Translations under genes and position numbers: made by a program | Shown: piece by piece, positions 48,220-57,568 of the stretch | Layout: each line of letters opens with the position of its first letter | Numbering within the stretch: the stretch's first letter is position 1 | From: Loktanella sp. S4079 | GTDB lineage: Bacteria; Pseudomonadota; Alphaproteobacteria; Rhodobacterales; Rhodobacteraceae | Assembly: GCF_000967725.1 (NCBI RefSeq) | Contig: NZ_JXYE01000002.1 | Location: 558,001 to 622,000, forward strand | Direction: 5' to 3' | Length of the DNA: 64,000 bases | The notes under the pieces: generated by a model | Databases searched by the model: none | Told to the model about the DNA's origin: nothing | Seen by the model: the letters and a program-made list of their open reading frames with translations, nothing else

Positions 48220-49290
48220 ATGACATCGCGCTACAGCCGTCGCTTGGGGCGGGGGGCTGTCTCAAATCCGCATGTGCGGTTTGATCGGCAACAGACCACT
48301 GCGTTCGACGACGGTTGGTACAGCGAAGAAGAGCTTCCTGTGCTGCGCACTCAAGTCCGTGATGAACAGATAAAGCAAGCGATTAGCCGTAATACCTCGC
48401 CTGATTTGTCGTTTGATCGTTCGGTTAATCCATATCGTGGTTGCGAGCATGGGTGTATCTATTGTTTCGCACGTCCCAGTCACGCCTACCTTGGTTTGTC
48501 GCCCGGTCTGGATTTTGAAACACAGCTTGTCGCCCGGCCGAATGTAGCGCAGCAATTGCACACGGAGCTTTCAAAGCCCAATTATGTGCCCGCGACAATC
48601 GCGATCGGGACCAACACCGATCCGTATCAACCGATTGAAAAGTCACGCAAGATCATGCGCGAGGTGCTTAGCATTCTGTCCGCGTTCAATCATCCGGTCG
48701 CCATCGTAACCAAGGGTACTTTGATTGAGCGAGATATTGATCTTCTTGCACCGATGGCCGCCAAAGGGCTGTTACGTGTCGGCATTTCTGTGACGACCCT
48801 GAGCAACGCGACCTCACGCGCGATGGAGCCGCGCGTGCCATCTCCTGCAGCACGTTTGCGTAGTATTCAGCGTTTGACTGACGCGGGCGTCCCCGTGCGC
48901 GTTATGGTGTCGCCAGTCGTGCCAGCGCTAACCGATCATGAACTGGAAGGTATTCTCGCGGCTGCGGCGAAAGTGGGGGCTGTGGCTGCTTCTTCGATTG
49001 TACTGCGTTTGCCCCGCGAAGTTGCCGGACTGTTCGAAGAATGGCTGCGATCTGCCTTTTCTGACCGGGCGGATCGGGTGATGAACCGCGTGCGTGAACT
49101 GCACGGCGGAAAATCTTATGATCCGGAATTTGGTAAACGGATGAACGGGCAGGGGGAATGGGCGAAAATCATGCGGCAGCGCTTTAGGTTGGCGGCGGCT
49201 CAGCATGGATTGGATCGGTCATTGCCCGCATTACGGACCGATCTTTTTGCGCGGCCCCCGCAAAGCGGGGACCAACTCTCGTTATTTTAG
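48220..49290 (+). CDS. PA0069-family radical SAM protein (SplB-like)
   Basis: A 356-residue radical SAM enzyme with the cluster motif CEHGCIYCFARPSH near residue 75 (CxxxCxxC). Family members resemble spore photoproduct lyase and are of unknown substrate. IGTNTDPYQPIEK and VGISVTTLSNATSRAMEPR are conserved family stretches. The last residues GDQLSLF match the sliding-clamp-binding consensus QL(S/D)LF. Start is unsettled between ATG 48208 and ATG 48220; I give the shorter one. It is convergent with the homocysteine methyltransferase gene (4-base overlap) and divergent from the corrinoid operon. Confidence 0.88.
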   Translation: MTSRYSRRLGRGAVSNPHVRFDRQQTTAFDDGWYSEEELPVLRTQVRDEQIKQAISRNTSPDLSFDRSVNPYRGCEHGCIYCFARPSHAYLGLSPGLDFETQLVARPNVAQQLHTELSKPNYVPATIAIGTNTDPYQPIEKSRKIMREVLSILSAFNHPVAIVTKGTLIERDIDLLAPMAAKGLLRVGISVTTLSNATSRAMEPRVPSPAARLRSIQRLTDAGVPVRVMVSPVVPALTDHELEGILAAAAKVGAVAASSIVLRLPREVAGLFEEWLRSAFSDRADRVMNRVRELHGGKSYDPEFGKRMNGQGEWAKIMRQRFRLAAAQHGLDRSLPALRTDLFARPPQSGDQLSLF

Positions 49291-50303
49291 GACTTGCGAC
49301 GGCGACCGCGGCGTGGGGTTGCGTTTGGTCCCGCACCGTCTGTTCCGTCAGATTCCGAAGAGAACCCGCCCAAACGTTCTGCAATCACCTCGAGCGTGGG
49401 GCGATCACCGCGTGGGCGTGTTTCCAGTGCGTCGCGCATAGCGCGCAGGTGTTCCGGCGTAGTGCCGCAGCACCCACCGATGATCGTCGCGCCGCAATCA
49501 CGTGCGAGCACGGCGTAATCCGCCATCAGTTCAGGGGTGCCATCATAGTGGATGTGGCCTTCGTGGTATTTCGGAATACCGGCGTTGCCTTTGGCGATAA
49601 TTGGGGCGGTTGGACCGGCGGCCGTAAAGCCCAGAACGGTCCGTAACAAATCAGATGCGCCAACCCCACAGTTTGCACCAAAGGCGAGCGGCTGGTTCGC
49701 GATTTTGCCGACCTTCTTGACCATATCAGCAGAGGTTAGGCCCATCATGGTTCGCCCGGCCGTATCAAAGCTCATGGTGCCACACCATGGCATTTCGGCC
49801 AGTGCAAAGGCCTCGGCGGCAGCATCGAATTCTTCGGCGGCACTGATGGTTTCAACCCATAATACGTCTGCGCCACCTTCCTTGAGGCCAATGGCCTGTT
49901 CGTGGAACATTTCAACAGCACCTTCGTGGGTCAAGCTGCCCATCGGTGCCATGATTTCACCCGTAGGACCAACCGAGCCCGCAACGACAATCTTGCGGCC
50001 CGATGCATCTGCGATTTCTCGGCCCAGCTCTGCTGCGGCTTTGTTTAGCTCACGTACGCGTTTTTCGGCGCCGTGCAGTTTTAGGCGCGACGCGTTTGCA
50101 CCAAAGCTGTTGGTGAGGAAAATGTCACTGCCAGCATCTGCGGCACCTTTGTAAAGCGCCTTGATCTTTGCGGTTTCATCGATGTTCCACAGTTCGGGCG
50201 CATCGCCCGACATGAGGCCCATGTTGAACAGGTTGGTGCCGGTCGCGCCATCTGCCATCAGCCAGTCGCGTGTCTCAAGCAGTTCTGAAAGGGCGTTCGT
50301 CAT
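49287..50303 (-). CDS. Homocysteine S-methyltransferase (homocysteine-binding part of split MetH)
   Basis: A 338-residue TIM-barrel methyltransferase of the BHMT/MetH domain-1 class that binds homocysteine through zinc. The three zinc Cys are visible: one in GANCGVG near residue 209 and the pair in GGCCGTTPEHLR near residue 275. MADGATGTNLFNMGL at the start and LTNSFGANASRLKLHG are typical. It might act as a betaine methyltransferase, but the corrinoid protein 1.2 kb away and the absence of a full-length metH in the window favour the split-synthase role. The basic tail RRGRRRKS resembles the tail of the pterin methyltransferase. Its ATG overlaps the MprF-like stop. Confidence 0.87.
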   Translation of the reverse strand: MTNALSELLETRDWLMADGATGTNLFNMGLMSGDAPELWNIDETAKIKALYKGAADAGSDIFLTNSFGANASRLKLHGAEKRVRELNKAAAELGREIADASGRKIVVAGSVGPTGEIMAPMGSLTHEGAVEMFHEQAIGLKEGGADVLWVETISAAEEFDAAAEAFALAEMPWCGTMSFDTAGRTMMGLTSADMVKKVGKIANQPLAFGANCGVGASDLLRTVLGFTAAGPTAPIIAKGNAGIPKYHEGHIHYDGTPELMADYAVLARDCGATIIGGCCGTTPEHLRAMRDALETRPRGDRPTLEVIAERLGGFSSESDGTDGAGPNATPRRGRRRKS

Positions 50304-52159
50304 GATCTTTCGGGGCTCCCGTTTTGTTTGAATAGTCGCTTCTCACGTCTTGAGAGTGACTTCAATTCCAAAGCGCCTTTTTTGATCAGTTGCAACATTT
50401 TCCATGGCAGGTTTTGCAGCGGGCGATGGATTGCGATTGCGATGGCAAACCCGCTAAGCCAAAACATTAACCGGTTCGGTGCTGCGTGATAGCGTGGTAC
50501 CCAGATCGGGACAAAGCTGCGCTTGAACTGCATCAATCCACTTTTGCGGGCGGCCCATAGGGCGGGCGTATGTTCGGGATCTGGCACAGAGGCGAGAGAG
50601 ATCACCTGGACGCCTTCCGTTGCGGCGGCTTCAATGGCCGCTGCAATTGCCATATGGATCGCGCCATCAGGCAGGTTGCCACGATAGCGGATGAGATCAA
50701 GGTGCCAGTCGTCTGGGCTTGTGCAAAATGTAACAAATCCATATGTTTGCGCGTTGATCGTGATGCGAAATGTACGCTGCTCTCGGATTAATTCAGGAGA
50801 AAAACGCCCCATTGAGAAGCCCATTTCACCACCCTGTTGAATAGCCCAGTCGCGCGCAATCTTTTGCAGGTCATCGATGGGTTCGGAAGGGTTTTGTTCA
50901 ACAATTGAGACCCCGGCAGCCTCTGCATTACGGAGTTTTCGGCGAAGGCGCTGCTTTTTAGGGCCGTGGGTCGTCCACTCTTGCGGGCGGATAATGGCCT
51001 CCATTGCGATCCGTCGGACAAACCAGCCGGCACGCGCTGCCGTGGCCGCGAGACGCGGTGAGCAATTGTAAAGAACGCCGCATTTTCCGCGTCGTTTGGC
51101 CGCGCGACGTAGGGCGCAAAGGTCAAATGCTTGTCCAGGGCTGGATTGCTGCGCGCCGATGCTACAATGAAAGAAGGGGAGTTTGCCGATAAACCAATTG
51201 CGCCCAGCGATGTGCAATAGGTCTCCGGTTTGGTGGGTCAGCGTCCAGAGGGCGGGCCCCGTGCCACAATTGACCGCCGACTTGGTGGGCCACGCGAGCG
51301 ATATAGCAGCAATTAATGCCGGAATAACGTAGTAGATGAGGCGAAATGCGATCAATGCAGCGACCAGTTCTTCTTGGCCGTTCAGTAGCGTGATGATCGT
51401 CAAATCAAAGGCACCCGCGCCACCGGGGCTATTGGACATTAGTCCCGCCCCGAGCGCGATGATAAAGGCTGCAAGAACTGTTGCGAAGCCGACGCCTGCA
51501 TCAGCTGGAATAAGCACATAAAGCGCAAGCGTGGCAAAGAAGATGTCGCCCATTGTCCATCCCATCAAACGCCCAATGTGGCGTAGGGTCAGAGTGCCGC
51601 CCAACCTGTCCTTGCCGAATATTGCCGCAGCCAATAGCGCGACTGAAGCGCAAGCGATGCTCACAACCCAAGTTGGGGATAGCCCGCTGTAAGTGCCCAG
51701 CCACCACGTCGCGATCAGGGCATAAAGCGCCCAACAGGTCATAAAGGTGATTGAAATCGCTGCAGAAAGTTGGGTGATTTGCCACAAAGTCAATTGCGGC
51801 AACAGGCGCAGTCGCGCAAGGCTTGCTGTGATTGCGCCGAAACCCAAGCTTTGCGAGATTGCAACGGCCGTAGTCCCCGAAGCCGCAGCGCGATGTGCGG
51901 GTACGCCCGTACGTAGAATTTCGTGCCAGATGGCGTCGTATTGCCCAACCGCGCGTAGGCTGACCCAAGTTGCGCAGGCCGCTGCGATGCAGACCCAGAA
52001 GTTCATTTGAAGGAGTGTAGACCAAATTGCAGCGTGGTCCATCGCGGCAACTTTGGACCACAACAATGCGCCGCAGATACCCAAAAAGGCCAGAGGCAAA
52101 GCCAATTTCAGGATACGTAGGGCGATCTTGCCAATATGTGTCGCGCGATTTCGGGGCAT
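50300..52159 (-). CDS. MprF-like membrane protein with phosphatidylglycerol aminoacyltransferase-like domain
   Basis: A 619-residue protein. The N-terminal ~310 residues have about seven to eight membrane helices including SNSPGGAGAFD near residue 242, a flippase motif of MprF proteins. The C-terminal ~300 residues form a DUF2156/GNAT-like domain (EWTTHGPKKQRLRRKLRNA; QGGEMGFSMGRFSPE; DLIRYRGNLPDGAIHMAI; SLASVPDPE). MprF proteins attach Lys or Ala to phosphatidylglycerol and flip it. It is shorter than classical MprF (about 840 residues), so the membrane part is reduced. The substrate could also be another lipid such as ornithine lipid. Its stop overlaps the homocysteine methyltransferase start, so both share a transcript. 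Confidence 0.8.
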   Translation of the reverse strand: MPRNRATHIGKIALRILKLALPLAFLGICGALLWSKVAAMDHAAIWSTLLQMNFWVCIAAACATWVSLRAVGQYDAIWHEILRTGVPAHRAAASGTTAVAISQSLGFGAITASLARLRLLPQLTLWQITQLSAAISITFMTCWALYALIATWWLGTYSGLSPTWVVSIACASVALLAAAIFGKDRLGGTLTLRHIGRLMGWTMGDIFFATLALYVLIPADAGVGFATVLAAFIIALGAGLMSNSPGGAGAFDLTIITLLNGQEELVAALIAFRLIYYVIPALIAAISLAWPTKSAVNCGTGPALWTLTHQTGDLLHIAGRNWFIGKLPFFHCSIGAQQSSPGQAFDLCALRRAAKRRGKCGVLYNCSPRLAATAARAGWFVRRIAMEAIIRPQEWTTHGPKKQRLRRKLRNAEAAGVSIVEQNPSEPIDDLQKIARDWAIQQGGEMGFSMGRFSPELIREQRTFRITINAQTYGFVTFCTSPDDWHLDLIRYRGNLPDGAIHMAIAAAIEAAATEGVQVISLASVPDPEHTPALWAARKSGLMQFKRSFVPIWVPRYHAAPNRLMFWLSGFAIAIAIHRPLQNLPWKMLQLIKKGALELKSLSRREKRLFKQNGSPERS

Positions 52160-52275
52160 TGCTTCTCCGGAGTGTCAATTCCGGGTTAGGCATATGTGAT
52201 GAATCGCCCATTAATGCGAGCAGAAAATTCTTTTCATTGCGTGACGAGCGTGCCGTTTGAGCGGCAGCCCGCGTG

Positions 52276-52575
52276 CTATTTGGCTGCGTGAGCGCCAAGC
52301 AAAGGCTGCATTCTTTCTAAGATTTCTGACTTGCCGACCAGTCCTTCAAGATCAGAGCAAAGCTTACTGACAAACGCATCCTGCGTCGGGGCTTGAAGCG
52401 ATAGCTTGCGGAGCTCAACGGTGTAAGCCTTTGTTTCGTCGTAACTTAACTTTCGTAACTGCGCCGCCCAAGTGGCGATCTGACTTATTTTGTGCGCCCT
52501 TTGTTGAAATTGTTGTTCTGCGTCATGGGCGAATTTAGCCTCAGCTGCGCGTTCGCGATCTTCAAACGTGTTCAT
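52276..52575 (-). CDS. Zeta-type F1-ATPase inhibitor (DUF1476)
   Basis: A 99-residue protein of the DUF1476 family, whose Paracoccus member is the zeta inhibitor of the F1 ATPase. MNTFEDRERAAEAKFAHDAEQQFQ at the start is the inhibitory N-terminal region; a four-helix C-terminal part follows. AGAGGTGA precedes ATG 52575; a longer reading to 52785 overlaps purC and is rejected. It is divergent from purC. Found in alphaproteobacteria, it blocks ATP hydrolysis when energy is low. Confidence 0.88.
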   Translation of the reverse strand: MNTFEDRERAAEAKFAHDAEQQFQQRAHKISQIATWAAQLRKLSYDETKAYTVELRKLSLQAPTQDAFVSKLCSDLEGLVGKSEILERMQPLLGAHAAK

Positions 52576-52707
52576 AGTCACCTCTGGGGTTGCTGAACCG
52601 ATAAAGGATATATGGTGCCGCAGGTGCTTGCTCGCAAGGTTGGCTTGGACTATGACGCGCGTATGACGCGGCCCAGGGCGGGTATGCGCACGGTCAAAGG
52701 GGTGAGC

Positions 52708-53469
52708 ATGGCACGCCGTAAGAAGATTTACGAAGGTAAGGCGAAGATCTTGTATGAAGGTCCGGAGCCTGGAACGCTTGTACAATATTTCAAAGACGAC
52801 GCGACGGCGTTTAATGCTGAGAAAAAGGCGGTCATCGAAGGTAAGGGCGTTTTGAACAACCGCCTATCTGAATTCTTCATGACAGGTCTGAGCCAGATTG
52901 GCGTACCTACGCATTTTATCAAGCGGCTGAACATGCGTGAACAACTTGTTCGTCAAGTTGAGATCGTGCCGCTCGAGGTCATCGTGCGTAACTTTGCCGC
53001 CGGTTCGATGGCGAAACGTTTGGGGCTGGAAGAAGGCACCGCGCTGCCGCGTCCGATTGTGGAGTTTTCCTATAAAGATGACGCTTTGGGTGATCCTTTG
53101 GTCCCTGAAGAATATATCGTCGCCTTTGGGTGGGCGAGCCAGCAAGATCTAGACGATATCATCAGCCTTGCGTTGCGGGTAAACGATTGGATGTCTGGCG
53201 TGATGTTTGGTGTCGGTATCAAGCTGATCGACTTTAAGATCGAGATTGGACGCGTTTGGGACAATGAATTCCCGCGCCTTTTGTTGGCCGATGAGATTAG
53301 CCCAGATAGCTGTCGCCTTTGGGATATCGAAACGGGTCAGAAGCTGGATAAAGACGTGTTCCGTCGTGATCTGGGTAACCTGACCGACGCCTATACCGAA
53401 GTCGCAAAACGTTTGGGCGTGATGCCGTCCAATGTGACCCATCGACCAAAGCCAACACTGATCAACTAG
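52708..53469 (+). CDS. purC: SAICAR synthetase
   Basis: Condenses CAIR with aspartate using ATP in purine synthesis. The 253-residue protein starts [18 protein letters not shown] and has DDATAFN (metal/ATP), [13 protein letters not shown] near residue 95, and [10 protein letters not shown] plus [12 protein letters not shown] toward the C-terminus. AAAGGGGTGAGC precedes ATG 52708, which fixes the start over an in-frame ATG at 52612. It begins the row purC-purS-purQ. Confidence 0.96.
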   Translation: MARRKKIYEGKAKILYEGPEPGTLVQYFKDDATAFNAEKKAVIEGKGVLNNRLSEFFMTGLSQIGVPTHFIKRLNMREQLVRQVEIVPLEVIVRNFAAGSMAKRLGLEEGTALPRPIVEFSYKDDALGDPLVPEEYIVAFGWASQQDLDDIISLALRVNDWMSGVMFGVGIKLIDFKIEIGRVWDNEFPRLLLADEISPDSCRLWDIETGQKLDKDVFRRDLGNLTDAYTEVAKRLGVMPSNVTHRPKPTLIN

Positions 53470-53517
53470 CGTTGATTTTGAGTATTTGAAACAAAGCGAG
53501 ACAAGGGAAAGCCACTG

Positions 53518-53748
53518 ATGAAAGCCCGCGTATATGTAATGTTGAAGAACGGCGTATTAGATCCGCAAGGTGAAGCAGTACGTCACGCGCTTGGAAGTCT
53601 GGGCTTTGATGGCGTGTCTGGTGTGCGTCAGGGGAAAGTGATCGAGCTGGACCTTGCGGACGGCACAACAGAAGAAACTATCACTGAGATGTGTGAAAAG
53701 CTGTTGGCGAACACGGTGATTGAAAGCTACCGGATCGAGGTGCTTTGA
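53518..53748 (+). CDS. purS: FGAM synthase subunit PurS
   Basis: A 76-residue small subunit of the three-part phosphoribosylformylglycinamidine synthase. It helps channel ammonia from PurQ to Pur[21 protein letters not shown] and [17 protein letters not shown] are typical. Its TGA overlaps the purQ ATG. purL is not in the window. Confidence 0.95.
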   Translation: MKARVYVMLKNGVLDPQGEAVRHALGSLGFDGVSGVRQGKVIELDLADGTTEETITEMCEKLLANTVIESYRIEVL

Positions 53749-54416
53749 TGCGCGCGGCTGTCATTGTCTTTCCCGGCTCGAATTGCGACCGCGATATGGC
53801 GGTTGCGCTGAAGGCGGCTGGCGCTGATGTGTCAATGGTTTGGCATAAAGATGCGGCATTGCCTGACAATGTTGATCTGGTTGCTGTACCGGGCGGGTTC
53901 TCTTTTGGTGATTACTTGCGTTGCGGCGCAATTGCCGCGCAATCGCCAATCTGTAAGTCCGTTGTCGAACATGTGCAGCGCGGCGGCTACGCGCTTGGGG
54001 TTTGTAACGGGTTTCAAGTGCTGACTGAGACGGGGTTGCTGCCTGGCGCTTTGATGCGCAACGCAAACCTAAAGTTCATTTGCAAATCAGTCGATCTGAC
54101 CGTCGGCACCAGTGATTCTGCTTTTACCAATGGTTATGCTGCTGGTGATGTGGTGAGCTACCCGGTTGCCCATCATGACGGGAACTATTCAATCGACGAC
54201 GAAGGTCTCAAGGCGTTGGAAGCCGAAGACCGCGTTGCGTTCCGCTATGTGGATAATCCTAACGGGTCTGTCGCGGATATTGCAGGTGTTCTCTCTGAAA
54301 ATCGCCGCGTGCTTGGCATGATGCCGCACCCAGAGCGTGCCGTTGATGCAGGTCACGGTGGTACGGATGGACAGGCGCTTTTCCGCGGAGTTTTGGATCA
54401 ACTGGTCTCTGCCTAA
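53748..54416 (+). CDS. purQ: FGAM synthase glutaminase subunit PurQ
   Basis: Class I glutamine amidotransferase of 222 residues that frees ammonia from glutamine for FGAM synthesis. Nucleophile Cys in [12 protein letters not shown] near residue 86, and the His-x-Glu pair in [10 protein letters not shown] near residue 193. Start ATG 53748 lies in a TGATG overlap with purS. PurL, the ATP-using partner, must be encoded elsewhere. Confidence 0.96.
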   Translation: MRAAVIVFPGSNCDRDMAVALKAAGADVSMVWHKDAALPDNVDLVAVPGGFSFGDYLRCGAIAAQSPICKSVVEHVQRGGYALGVCNGFQVLTETGLLPGALMRNANLKFICKSVDLTVGTSDSAFTNGYAAGDVVSYPVAHHDGNYSIDDEGLKALEAEDRVAFRYVDNPNGSVADIAGVLSENRRVLGMMPHPERAVDAGHGGTDGQALFRGVLDQLVSA

Positions 54417-54460
54417 GTTGAATCCTTGCTGTGCCGTGGTCGCGGCAATAGAGTGCTGGC

Positions 54461-56215
54461 ATGAGGGCAGCACGACAAAATAGTGAAAGACGTGGCAAAG
54501 GCAGATGGTTTCTGCGTCTTTCTATTCTTGTGGTCTGCGTTTTTGCACTGATTGTGATCTATGTATCCAATCAGGTTCTGACCAAACGTTTTACCACGAC
54601 AATCAGCGACAGTTCCGAAGTGCGCCTTGCGCTTTATGTGACGAATGTCACCAGCGAATTGCAGCGCAATTCAGTTGTGCCGCAACTTTTGGCGCGTGAT
54701 CCGCAACTGATCCGTGCACTCGAAAGTCGCGATTTTTCCAACTCCTCGGAACACTTGGTTTCATATGTCTCGGAAATTGGTTCGTCATCGTTGATGTTGC
54801 TTGATCGCATTGGGGAAACCGTGGCGGCCACCAATGCAGAAGAGGTCGGTGTATTCCATACTCAAGAACCCTATTTCATGGATGCGCTTCAGAGTGGTCA
54901 AACCGTCTATTCCACCGTGCGCGATGATGACGGTAATTACAGCTATGTATTCTCACGCCGGATAGAGGTGTTCGGACAGTTGCGCGGCGTGATTGCAGTC
55001 GAGGTTAACTCAGCGCTGCTTCAGGCGGGGTGGGTTGGTGGACCCGAGGCCGTCTTGGTGCTGGATGGTGAAGGCACGATCATCATGTCCTCGAATCCCG
55101 CATGGCGCGGGCTAACCGAAGAAGAAGCGCTGAACGGTAGTGTGCGTCTTGGTCTTTATGACAAGGTGCAACGCCACGTGCGTAATATGATTGGGCTTTC
55201 CCCTGATGCCTACCTACGTGGCGAGGCTGTCTTGCGCCGCGAAGCGCGTGTTCCCCACCAGGGTTGGAAGATGGTCAGTTTCACCTCTTATGCATCAGTG
55301 CGCGAGCGGGTGAATGGCATCTTGGCCATCGAAGGCATGGGCTTTGCGATTCTTTTGGCCGTGATGTTTTGGTTTATGTCTCGTAAAACGGCCTCGCGAT
55401 TGGTGTTTTTTCAACGGGAATCCGCTGAGTTGCGTGCTCTTAATAGGCGATTACAGCGAGAAATTGCCGAGCGCGAGAAGGTCGAGCAAACGCTGCAGGT
55501 CGCCGAACAAACGATCGCACAATCGTCAAAGCTCGCGGCTTTGGGGGAAATGTCGGCGGCGGTCAGTCACGAGCTGAACCAACCACTGGCGGCGATGAAA
55601 ACCTATCTCGCGGGGGCGCGGCTCTTGTTGCAACGTGAACGCCCCGAAGAGGCAATGTCGTCATTCCAACGCATTGACGATCTTCTTGAACGTATGGGCG
55701 CAATTACCCGTCAGCTAAAGTCTTATGCACGCAAAGGGGCCGATGCATTTGAGCCGATGGATATTCGCGCATCTGTCTCAACGGCACTTGCGATGATGGA
55801 ACCGCAACTTAAGATTCGAGATGTCAACATCATCAGGTCGCTTCCCAATGAACCGGTCATGATTATCGGGGATCGGCTGCGTCTGGAGCAAGTGATCGTC
55901 AATCTTTTGCGCAACGCGTTGGATGCAACGCAAGGCGCGAGTAACCCGACGGTTGAAATTTTGCTCGCGGCTGGCGATACAATTAGTCTACAGATCCGTG
56001 ACAACGGAGAAGGTATTGAAAACCTAGATCAACTCTTTGAGCCCTTTTACACGACGAAAAAGCCGGGTGATGGGACGGGACTTGGTCTCGCGATTTCTTC
56101 GGGAATTGTGAGTGATTTAGGTGGACGTTTGATGGCGCGCAACGCTGTTGATGGCGGCGCAATTTTTGAGGTCCAGCTCCCTCGGTTGAAAACTGGGGTT
56201 GCTGCGGCAGAGTAG
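54461..56215 (+). CDS. DctB-like sensor histidine kinase
   Basis: A 584-residue membrane kinase. A transmembrane helix (about residues 13-32), a periplasmic PAS-like sensor (33-275; LDRIGETVAATNAEEVG and SYVFSRRIEV), a second helix (about 285-305), a coiled coil, then HisKA with the His in AAVSHELNQPLAAMKTYL near residue 368 and an HATPase with NLLRNALDATQ and GTGLGLAISSGIV. This layout matches DctB, which senses C4-dicarboxylates. No dctPQM transporter lies in the window, so the real ligand is open. It is followed after nine bases by its response regulator. Confidence 0.86.
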   Translation: MRAARQNSERRGKGRWFLRLSILVVCVFALIVIYVSNQVLTKRFTTTISDSSEVRLALYVTNVTSELQRNSVVPQLLARDPQLIRALESRDFSNSSEHLVSYVSEIGSSSLMLLDRIGETVAATNAEEVGVFHTQEPYFMDALQSGQTVYSTVRDDDGNYSYVFSRRIEVFGQLRGVIAVEVNSALLQAGWVGGPEAVLVLDGEGTIIMSSNPAWRGLTEEEALNGSVRLGLYDKVQRHVRNMIGLSPDAYLRGEAVLRREARVPHQGWKMVSFTSYASVRERVNGILAIEGMGFAILLAVMFWFMSRKTASRLVFFQRESAELRALNRRLQREIAEREKVEQTLQVAEQTIAQSSKLAALGEMSAAVSHELNQPLAAMKTYLAGARLLLQRERPEEAMSSFQRIDDLLERMGAITRQLKSYARKGADAFEPMDIRASVSTALAMMEPQLKIRDVNIIRSLPNEPVMIIGDRLRLEQVIVNLLRNALDATQGASNPTVEILLAAGDTISLQIRDNGEGIENLDQLFEPFYTTKKPGDGTGLGLAISSGIVSDLGGRLMARNAVDGGAIFEVQLPRLKTGVAAAE

Positions 56216-56224
56216 GAAAGAAGA

Positions 56225-57568
56225 ATGAGCATGAACAAAGCCATGAAAATCGCAATTGTCGATGACGAAACTGATATGCGTCAATCGATCAGTCAGTGGT
56301 TGACCTTATCTGGCTTTGAGACCGAAACCTTTGCGTCTGCCGAAGACGCGCTAAAGGGATTGGGCACAGATTACCCCGGCATTGTTGTTTCAGATGTGCG
56401 TATGCCCGGCATGGATGGCATGCAGTTTTTGAAGAAACTCAAGGGAATCGACAGCACTTTGCCTGTCATTATGATTACGGGCCATGGCGATGTGCCAATG
56501 GCGGTCGAGGCGATGCGCGTCGGTGCATTTGATTTCCTTGAAAAGCCATTTGACCCTGATCGCATGACCGCCTTGGCGAAAAAAGCGACGCAGGCCCGTC
56601 GGTTGACGCTTGATAACCGGGCACTGCGCAAAGAGTTGTCGGACGGTTCCGCACTGATCAAGAAACTGATTGGGCAATCTCCACCAATGGAACGCCTCAA
56701 GGAAGACATCCTTGATCTAGGGCAAGCCGATGGTCACGTTCTTATCGAGGGTGAGACAGGGACAGGCAAGACACTTGTTGCACATGCTTTGCATGCGGTC
56801 GGTGCCCGTGCGTCCAAGAAATTTGTCCTGCTGAGCTGTTCGGCCTATGACGAGGAAACGCTGGGGCGCGTTATTTTTGGCCCAGCGAATGATGACGAAC
56901 CTATTCCAGCCATCGAAGAGGCGCGAGGCGGCACTTTGGTGCTTGAGGATATCGAGGCGCTAAGTCACGCGCTTCAGGCGCGTTTGTTGACAGCAATCAA
57001 TGAGCAGGGGACGCCTGCGGAAACGCGGATCGTGGCGATTTGTAACCTGCAAGAGCAGGACAAAACCTGTGAAAGCGTTCTGCGTCCGGATTTGTTCTAT
57101 CGTCTTGCAGCTTTGCGGATTACGGTCCCACCGTTGCGTCAACGCGGCGAAGATATCCTGAGCCTGTTCGCACGTTTGAGCGAGCAGTTCGCGGATGAAT
57201 ATGGCTGTGATGCACCAGAGGTGAGCGCCCAAGAGGCCGCGCAGCTATTGCAGGCGCCTTGGCCCGGTAACGTGCGTCAGTTGATCAACGTGGCAGAGCG
57301 CGCTGTGCTGCAAAATCGTCGCGGCTCTGGTTCGATTGCTTCGCTCTTGATGGCGGATACCGAAGAGATGAAGCCTGCGATGACAACCGAAGGTAAGCCG
57401 CTCAAAGAATTCGTTGAAGCGTTTGAGCGAATGCTGATCGACAATACGATGCGACGCCACCGTGGTTCTATTGTCTCTGTCATGGAAGAGCTCTGTCTTC
57501 CGCGCCGTACCTTGAACGAGAAAATGGCAAAATATGGATTGCAGCGTTCAGACTATTTAGGCGGTTAA
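56225..57568 (+). CDS. DctD-like response regulator lacking the sigma-54 GAFTGA loop
   Basis: A 447-residue NtrC-class protein: receiver (IVDDETDMR; acceptor Asp in VVSDVRMPGMDG near residue 57; Lys in LEKPFDPDR), AAA+ ATPase with Walker A EGETGTGKTLVAHAL near residue 174 and Walker B GGTLVLEDIEAL near residue 236, and a Fis-type HTH near the C-terminus (SVMEELCLPRRTLNEKM). Where normal members have ELFGHEKGAFTGA, this one reads RVIFGPANDDEPIPAIEEARGG, so the loop that touches sigma-54 is missing. It probably activates or represses with the main sigma factor, or has lost activation. It pairs with the upstream DctB-like kinase. Confidence 0.86.
   Translation: MSMNKAMKIAIVDDETDMRQSISQWLTLSGFETETFASAEDALKGLGTDYPGIVVSDVRMPGMDGMQFLKKLKGIDSTLPVIMITGHGDVPMAVEAMRVGAFDFLEKPFDPDRMTALAKKATQARRLTLDNRALRKELSDGSALIKKLIGQSPPMERLKEDILDLGQADGHVLIEGETGTGKTLVAHALHAVGARASKKFVLLSCSAYDEETLGRVIFGPANDDEPIPAIEEARGGTLVLEDIEALSHALQARLLTAINEQGTPAETRIVAICNLQEQDKTCESVLRPDLFYRLAALRITVPPLRQRGEDILSLFARLSEQFADEYGCDAPEVSAQEAAQLLQAPWPGNVRQLINVAERAVLQNRRGSGSIASLLMADTEEMKPAMTTEGKPLKEFVEAFERMLIDNTMRRHRGSIVSVMEELCLPRRTLNEKMAKYGLQRSDYLGG

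Noticed and set aside
52576..52785. N-terminal extension of the zeta inhibitor gene
   Set aside because: Overlaps purC and adds non-conserved sequence; the conserved family start with a good ribosome site is at 52575.
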